From positions 45,180 to 109,179 of the forward strand of contig NZ_QNRR01000019.1 in NCBI RefSeq assembly GCF_003315205.1: a stretch of 64,000 bases of DNA, given 5' to 3'. A program made the translations under genes and the position numbers. Below the pieces are notes generated by a model. The model worked only from the letters and a program-made list of their open reading frames with translations, was not told where the DNA came from and made no database searches. Each line of letters begins with the position of its first letter. The stretch's first letter is position 1. Positions 25,923-34,588 of the stretch are shown piece after piece. This DNA is from Roseimicrobium gellanilyticum (GTDB lineage Bacteria; Verrucomicrobiota; Verrucomicrobiia; Verrucomicrobiales; Verrucomicrobiaceae).

Positions 25923-27197
25923 CTACCTCGAAAGCAGCACTTCATTCCCCAGCACCACGGTATCCACGCGGCCCTGAAGCGTCTTGTTGATGAAGGGGGT
26001 GTTGATGCTCTTCGACTTCATGAAGTCGCGGGAAAAAGTGCTCGTCGCGCCCGGATTGAACACGATGAACTCCGCAGTACCACCCTCCTCGATGGGCACA
26101 GGCGCGTGTCCCAGCAGGCGGCGTGGCTCCGCAGAGTAGCGCTTCACCACGAGGTCCCAGCCGAACTTCCCGTCCTTGATGAAGTAGTGATACAACGAAG
26201 GCAGTGCCGTCTCCAGACCCGTGATTCCGAAGGGCGCACTGCCAAAGTCGCTATTCTTCTCGAACTCGGTGTGCGGTGCGTGGTCCGTGGCGATGACATC
26301 AAACACCCCATCGATAAGCCCCTGCAGCAGCGCCGCATTGTCCTCCTTCGTACGGAGTGGCGGGTTCATCTTGTAGTTCGTGTCATACTCGCCCACATCC
26401 TCGTGATTGAAGATGAGGTGATGCGGCGCGACTTCGCAGGTGACCTTCACCCCCTCTTCCTTGAAGCGGCGGATGGTATTCATGCCACGCGCCGTAGTCA
26501 CGTGTTGGATGTGCACATGCGTGCCGGTGTACTGCGCGATGCGGATATCACGATCCAGGCAGATCTCCTCGCTGATGGCAGGGATACCTTCGAGGCCGAG
26601 GCTGTAGCTCTTGCTGCCTTCATGCATCGAGCCCTTGCCACTGAGTTCCATGGTCTCGCAATGGCTTGCCACGATGAGACCAAAATTCTTCGCATACTCC
26701 ATCGCGCGACGCAGCACCACGGGATTGCCCACCGGATAGCCGTCATCGGTGATCATCACCGCGCCAGCCGCGTGCATGGCACCGATGGCTGCGAGCTCCT
26801 TGCCCTCGCGTCCTTTCGTGATCGCACCACTGGTGTAGATGGGAATGCGGCACTTGCGCGCAGACTCCAGCACCGTCTTGATCACGCCTGCAGTGTCGAT
26901 GGCGGGCGACGTGTTCGGCATCATCACGAAGCCGGTCACACCACCATTGATAGCCGCCTCGCTGCATGTGCGGATGTTTTCCTTCTGGTCCTGTCCAGGC
27001 TCGCGTGCGTGTACATGCACATCGAACAATCCCGGCAGCAGAATCTTGCCGGAGCAGTCGATGACCTCGACACCCTCTCCCGCGGCAATCGAAGGTGCCA
27101 CCTGCACGATCTTGCCATCCTCCACCAGCACATCCGCACGGGTGAGCTTGGGGCTGTCTTCGCTGGCGATCTCGGCGTGTTGGAACAATCTCTTCAT
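25923..27197 (-). CDS. pyrC: Dihydroorotase
   Basis: 424 residues, the class I length. It closes carbamoyl-aspartate to dihydroorotate in pyrimidine synthesis. The zinc-binding DVHVHAREPGQ is at about residues 56-66 and NTSPAIDT follows. A histidine near HVHIQHVTTARG, ATDHAPHTEFEK and SHCETMELSGKG complete the amidohydrolase metal and substrate sites. Its ATG overlaps the pyrB stop by 4 bp (ATGA), which suggests translational coupling. Confidence 0.96.
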   Translation of the reverse strand: MKRLFQHAEIASEDSPKLTRADVLVEDGKIVQVAPSIAAGEGVEVIDCSGKILLPGLFDVHVHAREPGQDQKENIRTCSEAAINGGVTGFVMMPNTSPAIDTAGVIKTVLESARKCRIPIYTSGAITKGREGKELAAIGAMHAAGAVMITDDGYPVGNPVVLRRAMEYAKNFGLIVASHCETMELSGKGSMHEGSKSYSLGLEGIPAISEEICLDRDIRIAQYTGTHVHIQHVTTARGMNTIRRFKEEGVKVTCEVAPHHLIFNHEDVGEYDTNYKMNPPLRTKEDNAALLQGLIDGVFDVIATDHAPHTEFEKNSDFGSAPFGITGLETALPSLYHYFIKDGKFGWDLVVKRYSAEPRRLLGHAPVPIEEGGTAEFIVFNPGATSTFSRDFMKSKSINTPFINKTLQGRVDTVVLGNEVLLSR

Positions 27198-28138
27198 ACA
27201 ACAGCCTCCTCCGTCGCACTCCCCGGCTTCAACCAGTATAACACACTCATTCTCACCGCAATCCCATTTTCCACCTGCTGATCAATCAGGCAGCGCTCGT
27301 AGGTCATCACGTTGTCCGTCAGTTCCACACCGCGGTTCACGGGGCCGGGGTGCATGACCCAGACTCCAGCATCACGGACACGTGCGAGACGGTCGTCTGT
27401 CATGCCAAACTGGCGATGGTACTCACCGAGGCTCGGGAAGAAAGGCACATTCTGCCGCTCCATCTGCACGCGCAGGAGGTAGATGACATCCGGCTTCCAC
27501 GCGTAGAGCTCCGCCCACGAGCCGAAGACCGCGATGTCCTGCGGCAGGTCGCGCGGAATGAGCGAACTCGGCGCCAACATGGCCGTATGCATGCCCATGC
27601 GGCGGCATAGGAGATTCGTGGACCGGGCCACGCGCGAGTGCTGGATGTCGCCAATGAAGGCGATACGCGCCCCGCGCACATCTCCGCCGAAGACCTCCTT
27701 CAAGGTGAACACATCCAGCAGCGCCTGAGTGGGATGGGCATGGAATCCATCACCCGCATTGATGACCGAGGCCGTGGTGTTTTTCGCGATGAGATTGGGA
27801 ATGCCCGAGTTGCTGTGGCGCACCACCACATAGTCCGTGCGCATGGCTTCCAGCGTGGAGATGGTATCCAGCACGCTCTCCCCTTTCACGACTGAGGATG
27901 TGCTCACGGAGAAGTTCACCACGTCCGCCGAGAGACGGCTCGCTGCCACTTCAAAGGAAGAGCGCGTGCGTGTGCTCGGCTCGTAGAAGAGGGTCAGCAC
28001 CGTGCGACCACGCAGCGTGGGGACCTTCTTCACGCTGCGCTTGAAGAGATTCTTGAACGGAACAGCGTTGGTGAGGATGAAGTCCAGTTCTTCATCCGTG
28101 AGGCTTTGGATATCCAGCAGGTCTTTACGAGGGGTCAT
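27194..28138 (-). CDS. pyrB: Aspartate carbamoyltransferase, catalytic subunit
   Basis: 314 residues. It joins carbamoyl phosphate and aspartate. Signatures are FYEPSTRTRSSFEVA (carbamoyl-phosphate loop) and HPTQALLDVFTL. No regulatory PyrI gene is adjacent, so it may work as the unregulated trimer; PyrR beside it suggests transcriptional control instead. It overlaps pyrR and pyrC by 4 bp at each end. Confidence 0.97.
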   Translation of the reverse strand: MTPRKDLLDIQSLTDEELDFILTNAVPFKNLFKRSVKKVPTLRGRTVLTLFYEPSTRTRSSFEVAASRLSADVVNFSVSTSSVVKGESVLDTISTLEAMRTDYVVVRHSNSGIPNLIAKNTTASVINAGDGFHAHPTQALLDVFTLKEVFGGDVRGARIAFIGDIQHSRVARSTNLLCRRMGMHTAMLAPSSLIPRDLPQDIAVFGSWAELYAWKPDVIYLLRVQMERQNVPFFPSLGEYHRQFGMTDDRLARVRDAGVWVMHPGPVNRGVELTDNVMTYERCLIDQQVENGIAVRMSVLYWLKPGSATEEAVV

Positions 28139-28674
28139 CGACGGCCTCCTTCTGTCACATACACGGCGTCTTCGCCATCCACTTCTTCAAATCGTACGGA
28201 AACACGCTGGCCATCCGCCACTTCCACGCCCTGGCCTACATAGTCCGCACACATCGGCAGTTCCCGGCCGCCTCGGTCAATCAATACGGCCAGCTCAATC
28301 TTGCCGGGACGGCCATGGTCGAGCAACTCCTCCAGAGCCGCGCGTGAGGTACGGCCCGTGTGCATCACTTCATCGAAGAGGATGACGTGCATGCCATCCA
28401 GGTCAAAGGGGATGTCCGAGCCCACCAGCTTCGGCATGATCTCCAGCGACTTCAGGTCATCGCGATAGAGCGAGATGTCCACGCGCCCGATGCGCAGGTC
28501 TGGAAGCTTCGGCTTGAGAAGGGCATACACACGCTCAGACAGCGGCACACCGCGACGGTGAATCCCCACAAGGGCTAGATTCTTGCCCGGCTTTTTTTCC
28601 TCAATGGCGGAAGCAATGCGCTCAATGCGCTGGGCGATGTCTTGCTTCGTGAGGATCGGCTCTTTGTCCGGCAT
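28135..28674 (-). CDS. pyrR: Bifunctional pyr operon regulator / uracil phosphoribosyltransferase PyrR
   Basis: 179 residues, the usual PyrR length. It carries the PRPP loop VILFDEVMHTGRTSRAA and the IDRGGRELPMCADYVG region typical of PyrR. In other bacteria it binds pyr mRNA leaders when UMP is high and also has weak uracil PRTase activity. It is coupled by a 4-bp overlap to pyrB. I could not see a classic attenuation stem in the 53 bp before its start, so the regulatory site may lie further upstream. Confidence 0.93.
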   Translation of the reverse strand: MPDKEPILTKQDIAQRIERIASAIEEKKPGKNLALVGIHRRGVPLSERVYALLKPKLPDLRIGRVDISLYRDDLKSLEIMPKLVGSDIPFDLDGMHVILFDEVMHTGRTSRAALEELLDHGRPGKIELAVLIDRGGRELPMCADYVGQGVEVADGQRVSVRFEEVDGEDAVYVTEGGRR

Positions 28675-28727
28675 TAAAAGCCAAGTGTGTCGCGTCTGTC
28701 ACCGGATGCAAGCGGAAGTGCGCACCG

Positions 28728-29504
28728 TTATTCCGTGCGCTTCCTCCGGCGGAAGGGGTGTAGCATCTGCCCCAGATAGCTCCGGGGGATCGGCTCGTGA
28801 ATGCCAAAGGACTCAGGCTCATGGTCCGGGCAGCGGTAGGTACCGAAAAGGATGTCCATGAGCGGCGAGATGTTCGCGTAGTTCCCCGCATCACGCGCCT
28901 TGTCATGATGCCAGTGATGCAGCTCCGGAGCCCCGATGAACATACGCAGCGGACCAATGGGCAGGCGGACATTCGAGTGGATGTAGATGGCCCAGATGCC
29001 CCGGAAGGCGATGAAACCCGCCAGCGTTTCCAGCGGGAATCCCAAGATGAAGGCCGGAAGATTGATGAGGCCGATGGTGTAGATGGAATCCACCGGGTGC
29101 TCCCGGTGCGCCGCCAGCCAGTCCAGATGCTCGGCACTGTGGTGGATGGAGTGGAAGCGCCACAGGAAGCCCACCTTGTGCTGCAGGCGGTGCCCCCAGT
29201 AGATGAGGAAATCACTCAGCACCACCACCTCAATCGCCTGCAGCCACCACGGCTGCGCCGCCACGCCCATGCGGAACGACTCCGGGACGATGGCGTGTAG
29301 CCATCCCCGGCACACATAGAGCGCCGAAAACACCAGTCCGCTCCACAGCAGGTACTGCCCCAGCAGGAAGAAGAGATCCGTCCACCACTCCGGGCGGAAG
29401 AACTTCTGCTCCTTTGCAGGGAAGAGCTTCTCCAACGGACGGAATACCAGCGCGAGGAAGAGAATGCTCAGCCCGGTGGAGAGAATCAGACCGGAGATGT
29501 TCAT
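28728..29504 (-). CDS. Sterol desaturase / fatty acid hydroxylase family membrane protein
   Basis: 258 residues with several membrane segments and the family's di-iron histidine boxes HRLQH, HSIHHS and HHWHHD (in order), followed by a C-terminal TYRCPDHEPESFG region. Such enzymes use O2 to hydroxylate or desaturate lipids, sterols or carotenoids. It overlaps the upstream SSK-motif protein gene by 4 bp and lies 53 bp from pyrR, so the five genes from 30403 to 25923 may be one transcript, though its job is not obviously pyrimidine-related. Confidence 0.9.
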   Translation of the reverse strand: MNISGLILSTGLSILFLALVFRPLEKLFPAKEQKFFRPEWWTDLFFLLGQYLLWSGLVFSALYVCRGWLHAIVPESFRMGVAAQPWWLQAIEVVVLSDFLIYWGHRLQHKVGFLWRFHSIHHSAEHLDWLAAHREHPVDSIYTIGLINLPAFILGFPLETLAGFIAFRGIWAIYIHSNVRLPIGPLRMFIGAPELHHWHHDKARDAGNYANISPLMDILFGTYRCPDHEPESFGIHEPIPRSYLGQMLHPFRRRKRTE

Positions 29505-30403
29505 GGCGATGCCGGGGCGGACGTTTCAGCCTGGGGCTGGATCACGGGCTTTTCCGTCTTCGCTGCTGCGGGCGGCGCGTTTGGCACGGGAGCCTGTGTC
29601 TGGGCAGCAGCCGGCGGGGATGGAGGCTCGGGGCGGAAGATCGTCCCTGACTTGCTGCTCGTGAAGATGGGAGCATTCTGGTTCCAAGCGGGATCAGGCG
29701 TATTACCGTCGTGAAATTTTACAGGCGGCAACGCTCCCTTCTCCGTCAACTTCCGAATAATTTCCGGGTTCACGGACGGAGTCGACATGCTTTTGGAGCC
29801 TGCCATCATGACCCGAGATGGAGGTGGCGCCTGCTTGGAAGCAACCTCGGCTGGCAGCGACAACGACGCCCCCTCTTTTGATCCCTTGCCAATCGTGAGG
29901 ATTCCACTCGGAGCGGTGATCACCGGCCCTGCAAAAGTCTTGGACCCTGAGAACAATATCACAGGAGCCGGTTGCGGTGGCGGCTGAGGAGAAGCATCGG
30001 CCTGCGCTGGCAAAGGTGGCGGCACAGGCTGGCCTCCCGTCGCAGACGCAGGCGCAGAGCCCGGACTGCTCACGACATCCCTGAAGACACCCAGCTTGCT
30101 GCTCGGCAGGATCGCTCGTTCCCCGGCCTTCAGAGGTGTTCCGCTGTCCCCTGCGGCAGACTCAAGATTCAGGTCAATCGTCCCATCTTCGCGCGGGCGG
30201 ATATCATTGGGAGTGACAGTCACATTCGCGCGCTTCGACCCCGGAAGAATGGTCGCAGGCGTCGGCTCTCCAACTGCCTGCACCCCAGCCTGAGGTTGGG
30301 CTCTGACATGTGAGTACCAGACGAAACCTCCCATCATGGAGAAGGCAAATGCGACAGCTCCTATGCGAAGGATGACTGGATGACCGGTCGACGCGGGTTT
30401 CAT
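29501..30403 (-). CDS. Membrane-anchored proline-rich protein with repeated SK motifs
   Basis: 300 residues from the ATG at 30403 (MKPASTGHPVILRIGAVAFA), chosen because a single N-terminal membrane anchor begins there; the frame opens 29 codons earlier without a leader. After the anchor the protein is Pro/Ala/Gln-rich and probably disordered, with six copies of a short motif GSK or SSK at about residues 55, 101, 153, 175, 202 and 249 (for example ILPGSKRANV, ILPSSKLGVF, VMMAGSKSMS, PIFTSSKSGT). I do not know a domain with this repeat. Its end overlaps the desaturase gene by 4 bp. Confidence 0.75.
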   Translation of the reverse strand: MKPASTGHPVILRIGAVAFAFSMMGGFVWYSHVRAQPQAGVQAVGEPTPATILPGSKRANVTVTPNDIRPREDGTIDLNLESAAGDSGTPLKAGERAILPSSKLGVFRDVVSSPGSAPASATGGQPVPPPLPAQADASPQPPPQPAPVILFSGSKTFAGPVITAPSGILTIGKGSKEGASLSLPAEVASKQAPPPSRVMMAGSKSMSTPSVNPEIIRKLTEKGALPPVKFHDGNTPDPAWNQNAPIFTSSKSGTIFRPEPPSPPAAAQTQAPVPNAPPAAAKTEKPVIQPQAETSAPASP

Positions 30404-30523
30404 GACACGGAAGTCAAGGATTGAGAGCGATGCCCACTCAATAGGCACGCGTCTTCGTTGTACCCAACCACCCGCCTGAAAACAAACCAAATCGCAGCGA
30501 GTCGCTTTACATCCTGTTTACAC

Positions 30524-30553
30524 AAAAAAATGGCAGGTTCGAAAACCTGCCAT
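30524..30553 (-). terminator. Rho-independent terminator after purE
   Basis: On the minus strand, ATGGCAGGTT pairs with AACCTGCCAT around a 4-nt loop (30530-30539 with 30544-30553) and is followed by a T run. It is 44 bp after the purE stop at 30597 and closes the purF-purD-purE set. Confidence 0.92.
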
Positions 30554-30596
30554 CCACTGACTGGTCGGAGACCAGCTCTTAGAAGACTCAATCCGA

Positions 30597-31004
30597 CTAC
30601 TGCGCCAGCTTCAGGATGCGATGCGCGAACATGCACGCATTCAGACCTGCCTTGCTGTGCAGACCCACCGTGCCGAGCGGCACCTGTCCGGGAACCTGGC
30701 AGATGGAAAGCAGAGCGTCGATGCCATTGAGCGGACCTCCGGGGACGGGCACGCCCACCACGGGATACTCGGTCTGCACGGCCACCACGCCAGGAAGCGC
30801 AGCGGAGAGACCTGCCACCGCGACAATCACGATCTTCTCGCCGCTCGCGTTCAGCTGCTTGAGGTACTCAGCGAGCTCAGCGTGATTGCGGTGGGCGGAA
30901 AGCACGCGCTCTTCATACGCGACCTTTTCCTTGTCCATGTAATCGCGGCCGGGCTGCATGAATGCCTGGTCGTTGGCGCTTCCGTAGATGATGACGATCT
31001 TCAC
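30597..31004 (-). CDS. purE: N5-carboxyaminoimidazole ribonucleotide mutase / AIR carboxylase, PurE family
   Basis: 135 residues, from a GTG at 31004 (VKIVIIYGSAND), chosen because the family's first strand starts there and no ATG fits; the frame is open further upstream with low-quality sequence. It has GSANDQAFMQ, VLSAHRNHAELAEY, VAGLSAALPGVVA, and NGIDALLSICQVPGQVP, the PurE active-site set. It is shorter than the usual 160-170 residues but the core is complete. Acts in IMP synthesis. It lies 67 bp after purD on the same strand. Confidence 0.9.
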   Translation of the reverse strand: MKIVIIYGSANDQAFMQPGRDYMDKEKVAYEERVLSAHRNHAELAEYLKQLNASGEKIVIVAVAGLSAALPGVVAVQTEYPVVGVPVPGGPLNGIDALLSICQVPGQVPLGTVGLHSKAGLNACMFAHRILKLAQ

Positions 31005-31071
31005 GAGGGTGTGGTGGTAGGGTGGTTGGTTGTTGTTGGGGAGGGAATCGAACGAGGGTGCGAAGCCCCGC

Positions 31072-32319
31072 TTATTCGAAATGCATTTTCGCGATATCAC
31101 TGCGGCGCTGCAGTCCATCAAAGGAGATCCCTTGCGCTGCTTCATACGCCTTGCCGCGAGCTTCCTCACGGGTTGCGCCCTGGGAGACCACGGCGAGCAC
31201 GCGGCCACCGTTGGTCTCGAAGCCGATCTCGCCCTTGCGTGTGCCGCAGTGGAAAACACGGGCGCCATTCACGCCATCAAGTCCGGAGATCACATCCCCG
31301 TTCCGTGAGCTGGCAGGATAGCCCGCGCTGGCGAGGATGACGCACACGCTCCATCCATCCACGAAATGAACGAGGTCGCGCTTCAGCGTGCCCTGCGCGC
31401 CGGCGAGCAGGTAGTAGGCGAAGTCACCGCGCACCATCGGCAGCACGGCCTCCGCCTCGGGGTCACCGAAGCGGCAGTTGTACTCCAGCACCTGCGGCCC
31501 CGTGGGAGTCAGCATGATGCCGAAGTAGAGGAAACCACGGTACTTGAGCCCGTCCTTCTGCAGACCGGCCACCGTGGGCTTTACGATGGTCTCTTCAATC
31601 TGCTCGAGCAGTGCCGCATCCGCGAGCTGGCGGGAAGCCACTGCTCCCATGCCGCCAGTGTTGGCACCCTGGTCGTTGTCTCCGATGCGCTTGTAGTCAC
31701 GCGCCGGCATCAGGATGTGATAGCTTCCATCACACACACTGGCGAAGATGGAAATCTCCGGTCCCGTGAGGCACTCTTCCACAATCATGTCTCCTTCACC
31801 GAACGTGCGCGAAGTGAAGACTTCATCCAGGAAGGCCACGGCTTCCGCCTCCGTCTGGCACACGGCCACGCCCTTGCCAGCCGCGAGACCGTCGAACTTC
31901 AGCACGACCGGGTAGGTGGTGATGGCACGCAGCGCTTCATGCTTCGTGTGCGCGATGCTGAAGGCGGCGGTGGGGATGTTGTGCCGCTTGAGGAAATGCT
32001 TTGCGAAAGCCTTGCTGGCTTCGAGCTGGGCGGCCTCTTTCACCGGACCCCAGCAGGGAATGCCCGCTTCGGCGCAGAGGTTTGCAAGACCACGATCCTT
32101 CACCAAGTAGGCTTCTTCACCAGCCACGCAGAGGTCGACCTTCTCACGCTGCATGAAGGCCACGAGATCCAGGAGATCCTTTGCCTCCACGCGTGTGGCA
32201 ATCTCGGAAATCGCATCGCTGCCGGGATAGGCAAAAATCTTCGTATCCGGGGCGCTTTCCCGAAGGGCGGTGATGATCGCATGTTCGCGACCGCCTTTTC
32301 CAGTGACGAGTATCTTCAT
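31072..32319 (-). CDS. purD: Phosphoribosylamine-glycine ligase
   Basis: 415 residues, the usual length. It joins glycine to phosphoribosylamine with ATP in IMP synthesis. The start is MKILVTGKGGREHAI, the ATP-grasp set includes KFDGLAAGKGVAVC, GDNDQGANTGGMGAV and YNCRFGDPEAEAVLP, all typical of PurD. It overlaps the purF-like gene by 4 bp (32316-32319) and precedes purE, so the three are very likely translated from one mRNA. Confidence 0.97.
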   Translation of the reverse strand: MKILVTGKGGREHAIITALRESAPDTKIFAYPGSDAISEIATRVEAKDLLDLVAFMQREKVDLCVAGEEAYLVKDRGLANLCAEAGIPCWGPVKEAAQLEASKAFAKHFLKRHNIPTAAFSIAHTKHEALRAITTYPVVLKFDGLAAGKGVAVCQTEAEAVAFLDEVFTSRTFGEGDMIVEECLTGPEISIFASVCDGSYHILMPARDYKRIGDNDQGANTGGMGAVASRQLADAALLEQIEETIVKPTVAGLQKDGLKYRGFLYFGIMLTPTGPQVLEYNCRFGDPEAEAVLPMVRGDFAYYLLAGAQGTLKRDLVHFVDGWSVCVILASAGYPASSRNGDVISGLDGVNGARVFHCGTRKGEIGFETNGGRVLAVVSQGATREEARGKAYEAAQGISFDGLQRRSDIAKMHFE

Positions 32320-34310
32320 GGTTCCGTGGTAAACAAATCAGTGGGGCGCCCGCCCTGACCGCGCTTGTAGCGGATGTAGGCCTCATTGGCGATGGCATTG
32401 CCCCCGGGAGTGGGGTAGTCGCCGGAGAAGTACCAGTCACCGGCATTGGGACCGAGAGCGAGATGAAGATTCTCGATGCTCTGGTAGATGATCTTCACCT
32501 CACCGTGCCAGCCGTTGCCCTTGGGGCTCACCAACTCGGCGATCTTCGCGGAGATCTGCTCGTTCGTGAAGTTCTTGTAGATGTCCTTCACGTGATTCAC
32601 CTGCTCAGCCGCCGGCTTCTTCACTTCCTTCAGGCAGAGGTCGTAGGTGCGCTCGATGACATCGTGCTGGAGGTTGTCCTGCAGCAGGGCGATGGCCGCC
32701 TGGAAGGCGATGAACTTGCCCAGCTCGCTCATGTCGATGCCATAACAATCCGGATAGCGAATCTGCGGCGCCGTGGAGACGACAAGGACGCGCTTGGGAT
32801 TGGTACGGGAGAGGATACGCAGGATGCTCTGCTTCAGCGTCGTGCCGCGCACGATGGAGTCATCCAGCACCACGAGGTTGTCCGTGGGCTCCACCACCCC
32901 GTAGGTGATGTCATACACAGAGGAGACCAGCAGATCGCGACCTTCCTCCTGGGCGATGAACGTGCGGCTCTTGATGTCCTTGTGCGCGATCTTTTCGCTG
33001 CGCGGCCAGTTCTTCAGAATGAGATCATCGATCCGGTTTTCATCGAGATGCCCACTGGCCCACATCTCCATGAGTTCGCGCTTCACCTGGAGACGGCGCT
33101 GTTTGCGCAAGCCATCCATGAATCCGTAGAAGGCGGTTTCCGCCGTGTTCGGGATGAAGCTCACCACGGTGTGCTTCAGGTCATGGCCCACGGCATCCAG
33201 AAGCTGCGGCACGAGCACCTCTCCCAGCGCCTTGCGGTCGTGGTAGATGCTCGAGTCGTTCCCTCTCGAGAAGTAAATGCGCTCAAACGAGCACGGACGC
33301 GGCTCCAGCGGCTGCGTGAAGGGCTGGATGGAGAACTCACCGTCACTCTTGATCACGGCCACATGCGCCGCGGGGAGTTCGTGGGTCTCGTCTTCGCCAA
33401 GTTCAAACACGGAGCGCAAGGCCGCGCGCTCGCTGGCGAAAGCGATGTACTCATCCGTCTTCACGTAGAAGCAGGGACGGATGGCGTGCGGGTCACGCAT
33501 CACAAAGGAATCACCATTGCCGATCACGCCGGCGATGGCATAGCCACCATCCCAGCCAGCGGCGGAGTCACTGATGACCTGCGCCACATCCAGGCGCTTG
33601 CTGATTTCCGCGGGAATCTCCACACCCGTAAGGGACTCGCGGAGCTCGCGGTAGAGGTCGGTGTGCGCCTCATCCAGGTGGAAGCCAATCTCTTCCAGCA
33701 CCGTCTGGGTATCCGTATCCACCACCGGATGCTGTCCGCGCTCACGCATGAGATCGTTCAGCTCGCGGACGTTGGTCATGTTGAAGTTCCCCAGCACCAT
33801 CAGGCTGCGCGTGGGCCAGTTGCTGCGGCGCAAGTAGGGGTGGCAGGAGGCCTTGCCAAAACTGCCGCTGGTGCCGTATCGCAGGTGGCCTATCAGCACC
33901 TCACCACCAAACTCGAACTGCTCTTTGATGGCCTTCGGGTCGTGCTCAAATTTGACGTACTCGGGCTTCCCATTGCTCCGGCTCATCCCGTCCTCGGCCG
34001 CCGTCTTGCGCTGTTTGTTGACCTTGCGGGCGATGTCCTTGTAGTCATCCATCACCTCGCCAAAGACCTCCTCCAGTGAATTGCTCTTGCTGGAGCGCAC
34101 GCGGAACATGTAGGGCTGGCCGGGCTGCATATTCAGCTTGCAACAGCCGATGCCCATGCCGTCCTGGCCACGGTTGCGCTGCTTGAGCATCAGCCCGTGC
34201 AGTCGGTCTAGCCCCCAGAGAGGGCTCTTGTATTTTTGCTCGTAGTAGGCCAGCGGCTTCAGGAGCCGCACAACGGCAAGGCCGCACTCGTGCCGGATAG
34301 GGTCGCTCAT
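32316..34310 (-). CDS. purF: Amidophosphoribosyltransferase, long type
   Basis: 664 residues, longer than the 460-510 of the classical enzyme, and similar in size to the long forms I recall from Bacteroidota and Verrucomicrobiota. It begins MSDPIRHECGLAVVRL; Cys9 is the candidate N-terminal nucleophile of the glutaminase domain after removal of a short propeptide. Later, GEVLIGHLRYGTSGSFGKASCHPY and NFNMTNVRELNDLMRERGQHP belong to the same domain. The PRTase part has VVLDDSIVRGTTLKQS and PQIRYPDCYGIDMS. It commits PRPP to purine synthesis, in one transcript with purD and purE. Confidence 0.92.
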   Translation of the reverse strand: MSDPIRHECGLAVVRLLKPLAYYEQKYKSPLWGLDRLHGLMLKQRNRGQDGMGIGCCKLNMQPGQPYMFRVRSSKSNSLEEVFGEVMDDYKDIARKVNKQRKTAAEDGMSRSNGKPEYVKFEHDPKAIKEQFEFGGEVLIGHLRYGTSGSFGKASCHPYLRRSNWPTRSLMVLGNFNMTNVRELNDLMRERGQHPVVDTDTQTVLEEIGFHLDEAHTDLYRELRESLTGVEIPAEISKRLDVAQVISDSAAGWDGGYAIAGVIGNGDSFVMRDPHAIRPCFYVKTDEYIAFASERAALRSVFELGEDETHELPAAHVAVIKSDGEFSIQPFTQPLEPRPCSFERIYFSRGNDSSIYHDRKALGEVLVPQLLDAVGHDLKHTVVSFIPNTAETAFYGFMDGLRKQRRLQVKRELMEMWASGHLDENRIDDLILKNWPRSEKIAHKDIKSRTFIAQEEGRDLLVSSVYDITYGVVEPTDNLVVLDDSIVRGTTLKQSILRILSRTNPKRVLVVSTAPQIRYPDCYGIDMSELGKFIAFQAAIALLQDNLQHDVIERTYDLCLKEVKKPAAEQVNHVKDIYKNFTNEQISAKIAELVSPKGNGWHGEVKIIYQSIENLHLALGPNAGDWYFSGDYPTPGGNAIANEAYIRYKRGQGGRPTDLFTTEP

Positions 34311-34588
34311 GCTGGGGGAACGGGGGCGTGAACCATGCCGCAGATTCCCCCGCTGGCAAGGCTGGAAACAACTTCTTTACTGCTTCCCAATCGCCAGCCT
34401 GGCAGCCAATTGCACATCCAGACCGGGTACCGGGACCGCAAGGAGCGGCGTCCGGTGGGGGGAATTTGGGAACTCGTGGAAGTCAACACGGGGACAGTGG
34501 GATACGAAGCCTCGGAGATTCCTGGCTGGCAAAATGAAACATTTCCTCCGCACCCTTGCGCTCCCCACCCCTTCCCGTACCGCTTCAC

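Noticed and set aside
25317..27281. 654-codon open frame on the plus strand opposite pyrC and the membrane protein
   Set aside because: Antisense to pyrC, which has all dihydroorotase motifs; the translated product is compositionally biased.
28675..28727. PyrR-type attenuator before pyrR
   Set aside because: The 53-bp gap shows neither the anti-antiterminator consensus nor a terminator hairpin.
32463..34079. 538-codon open frame on the plus strand opposite purF
   Set aside because: Shadow of purF, which has both catalytic domains; no recognisable domain in the antisense product.
34311..34588. Riboswitch or leader RNA upstream of purF
   Set aside because: I looked for conserved purine- or ZTP-riboswitch features on the minus strand and saw none; the gap has no convincing gene either.
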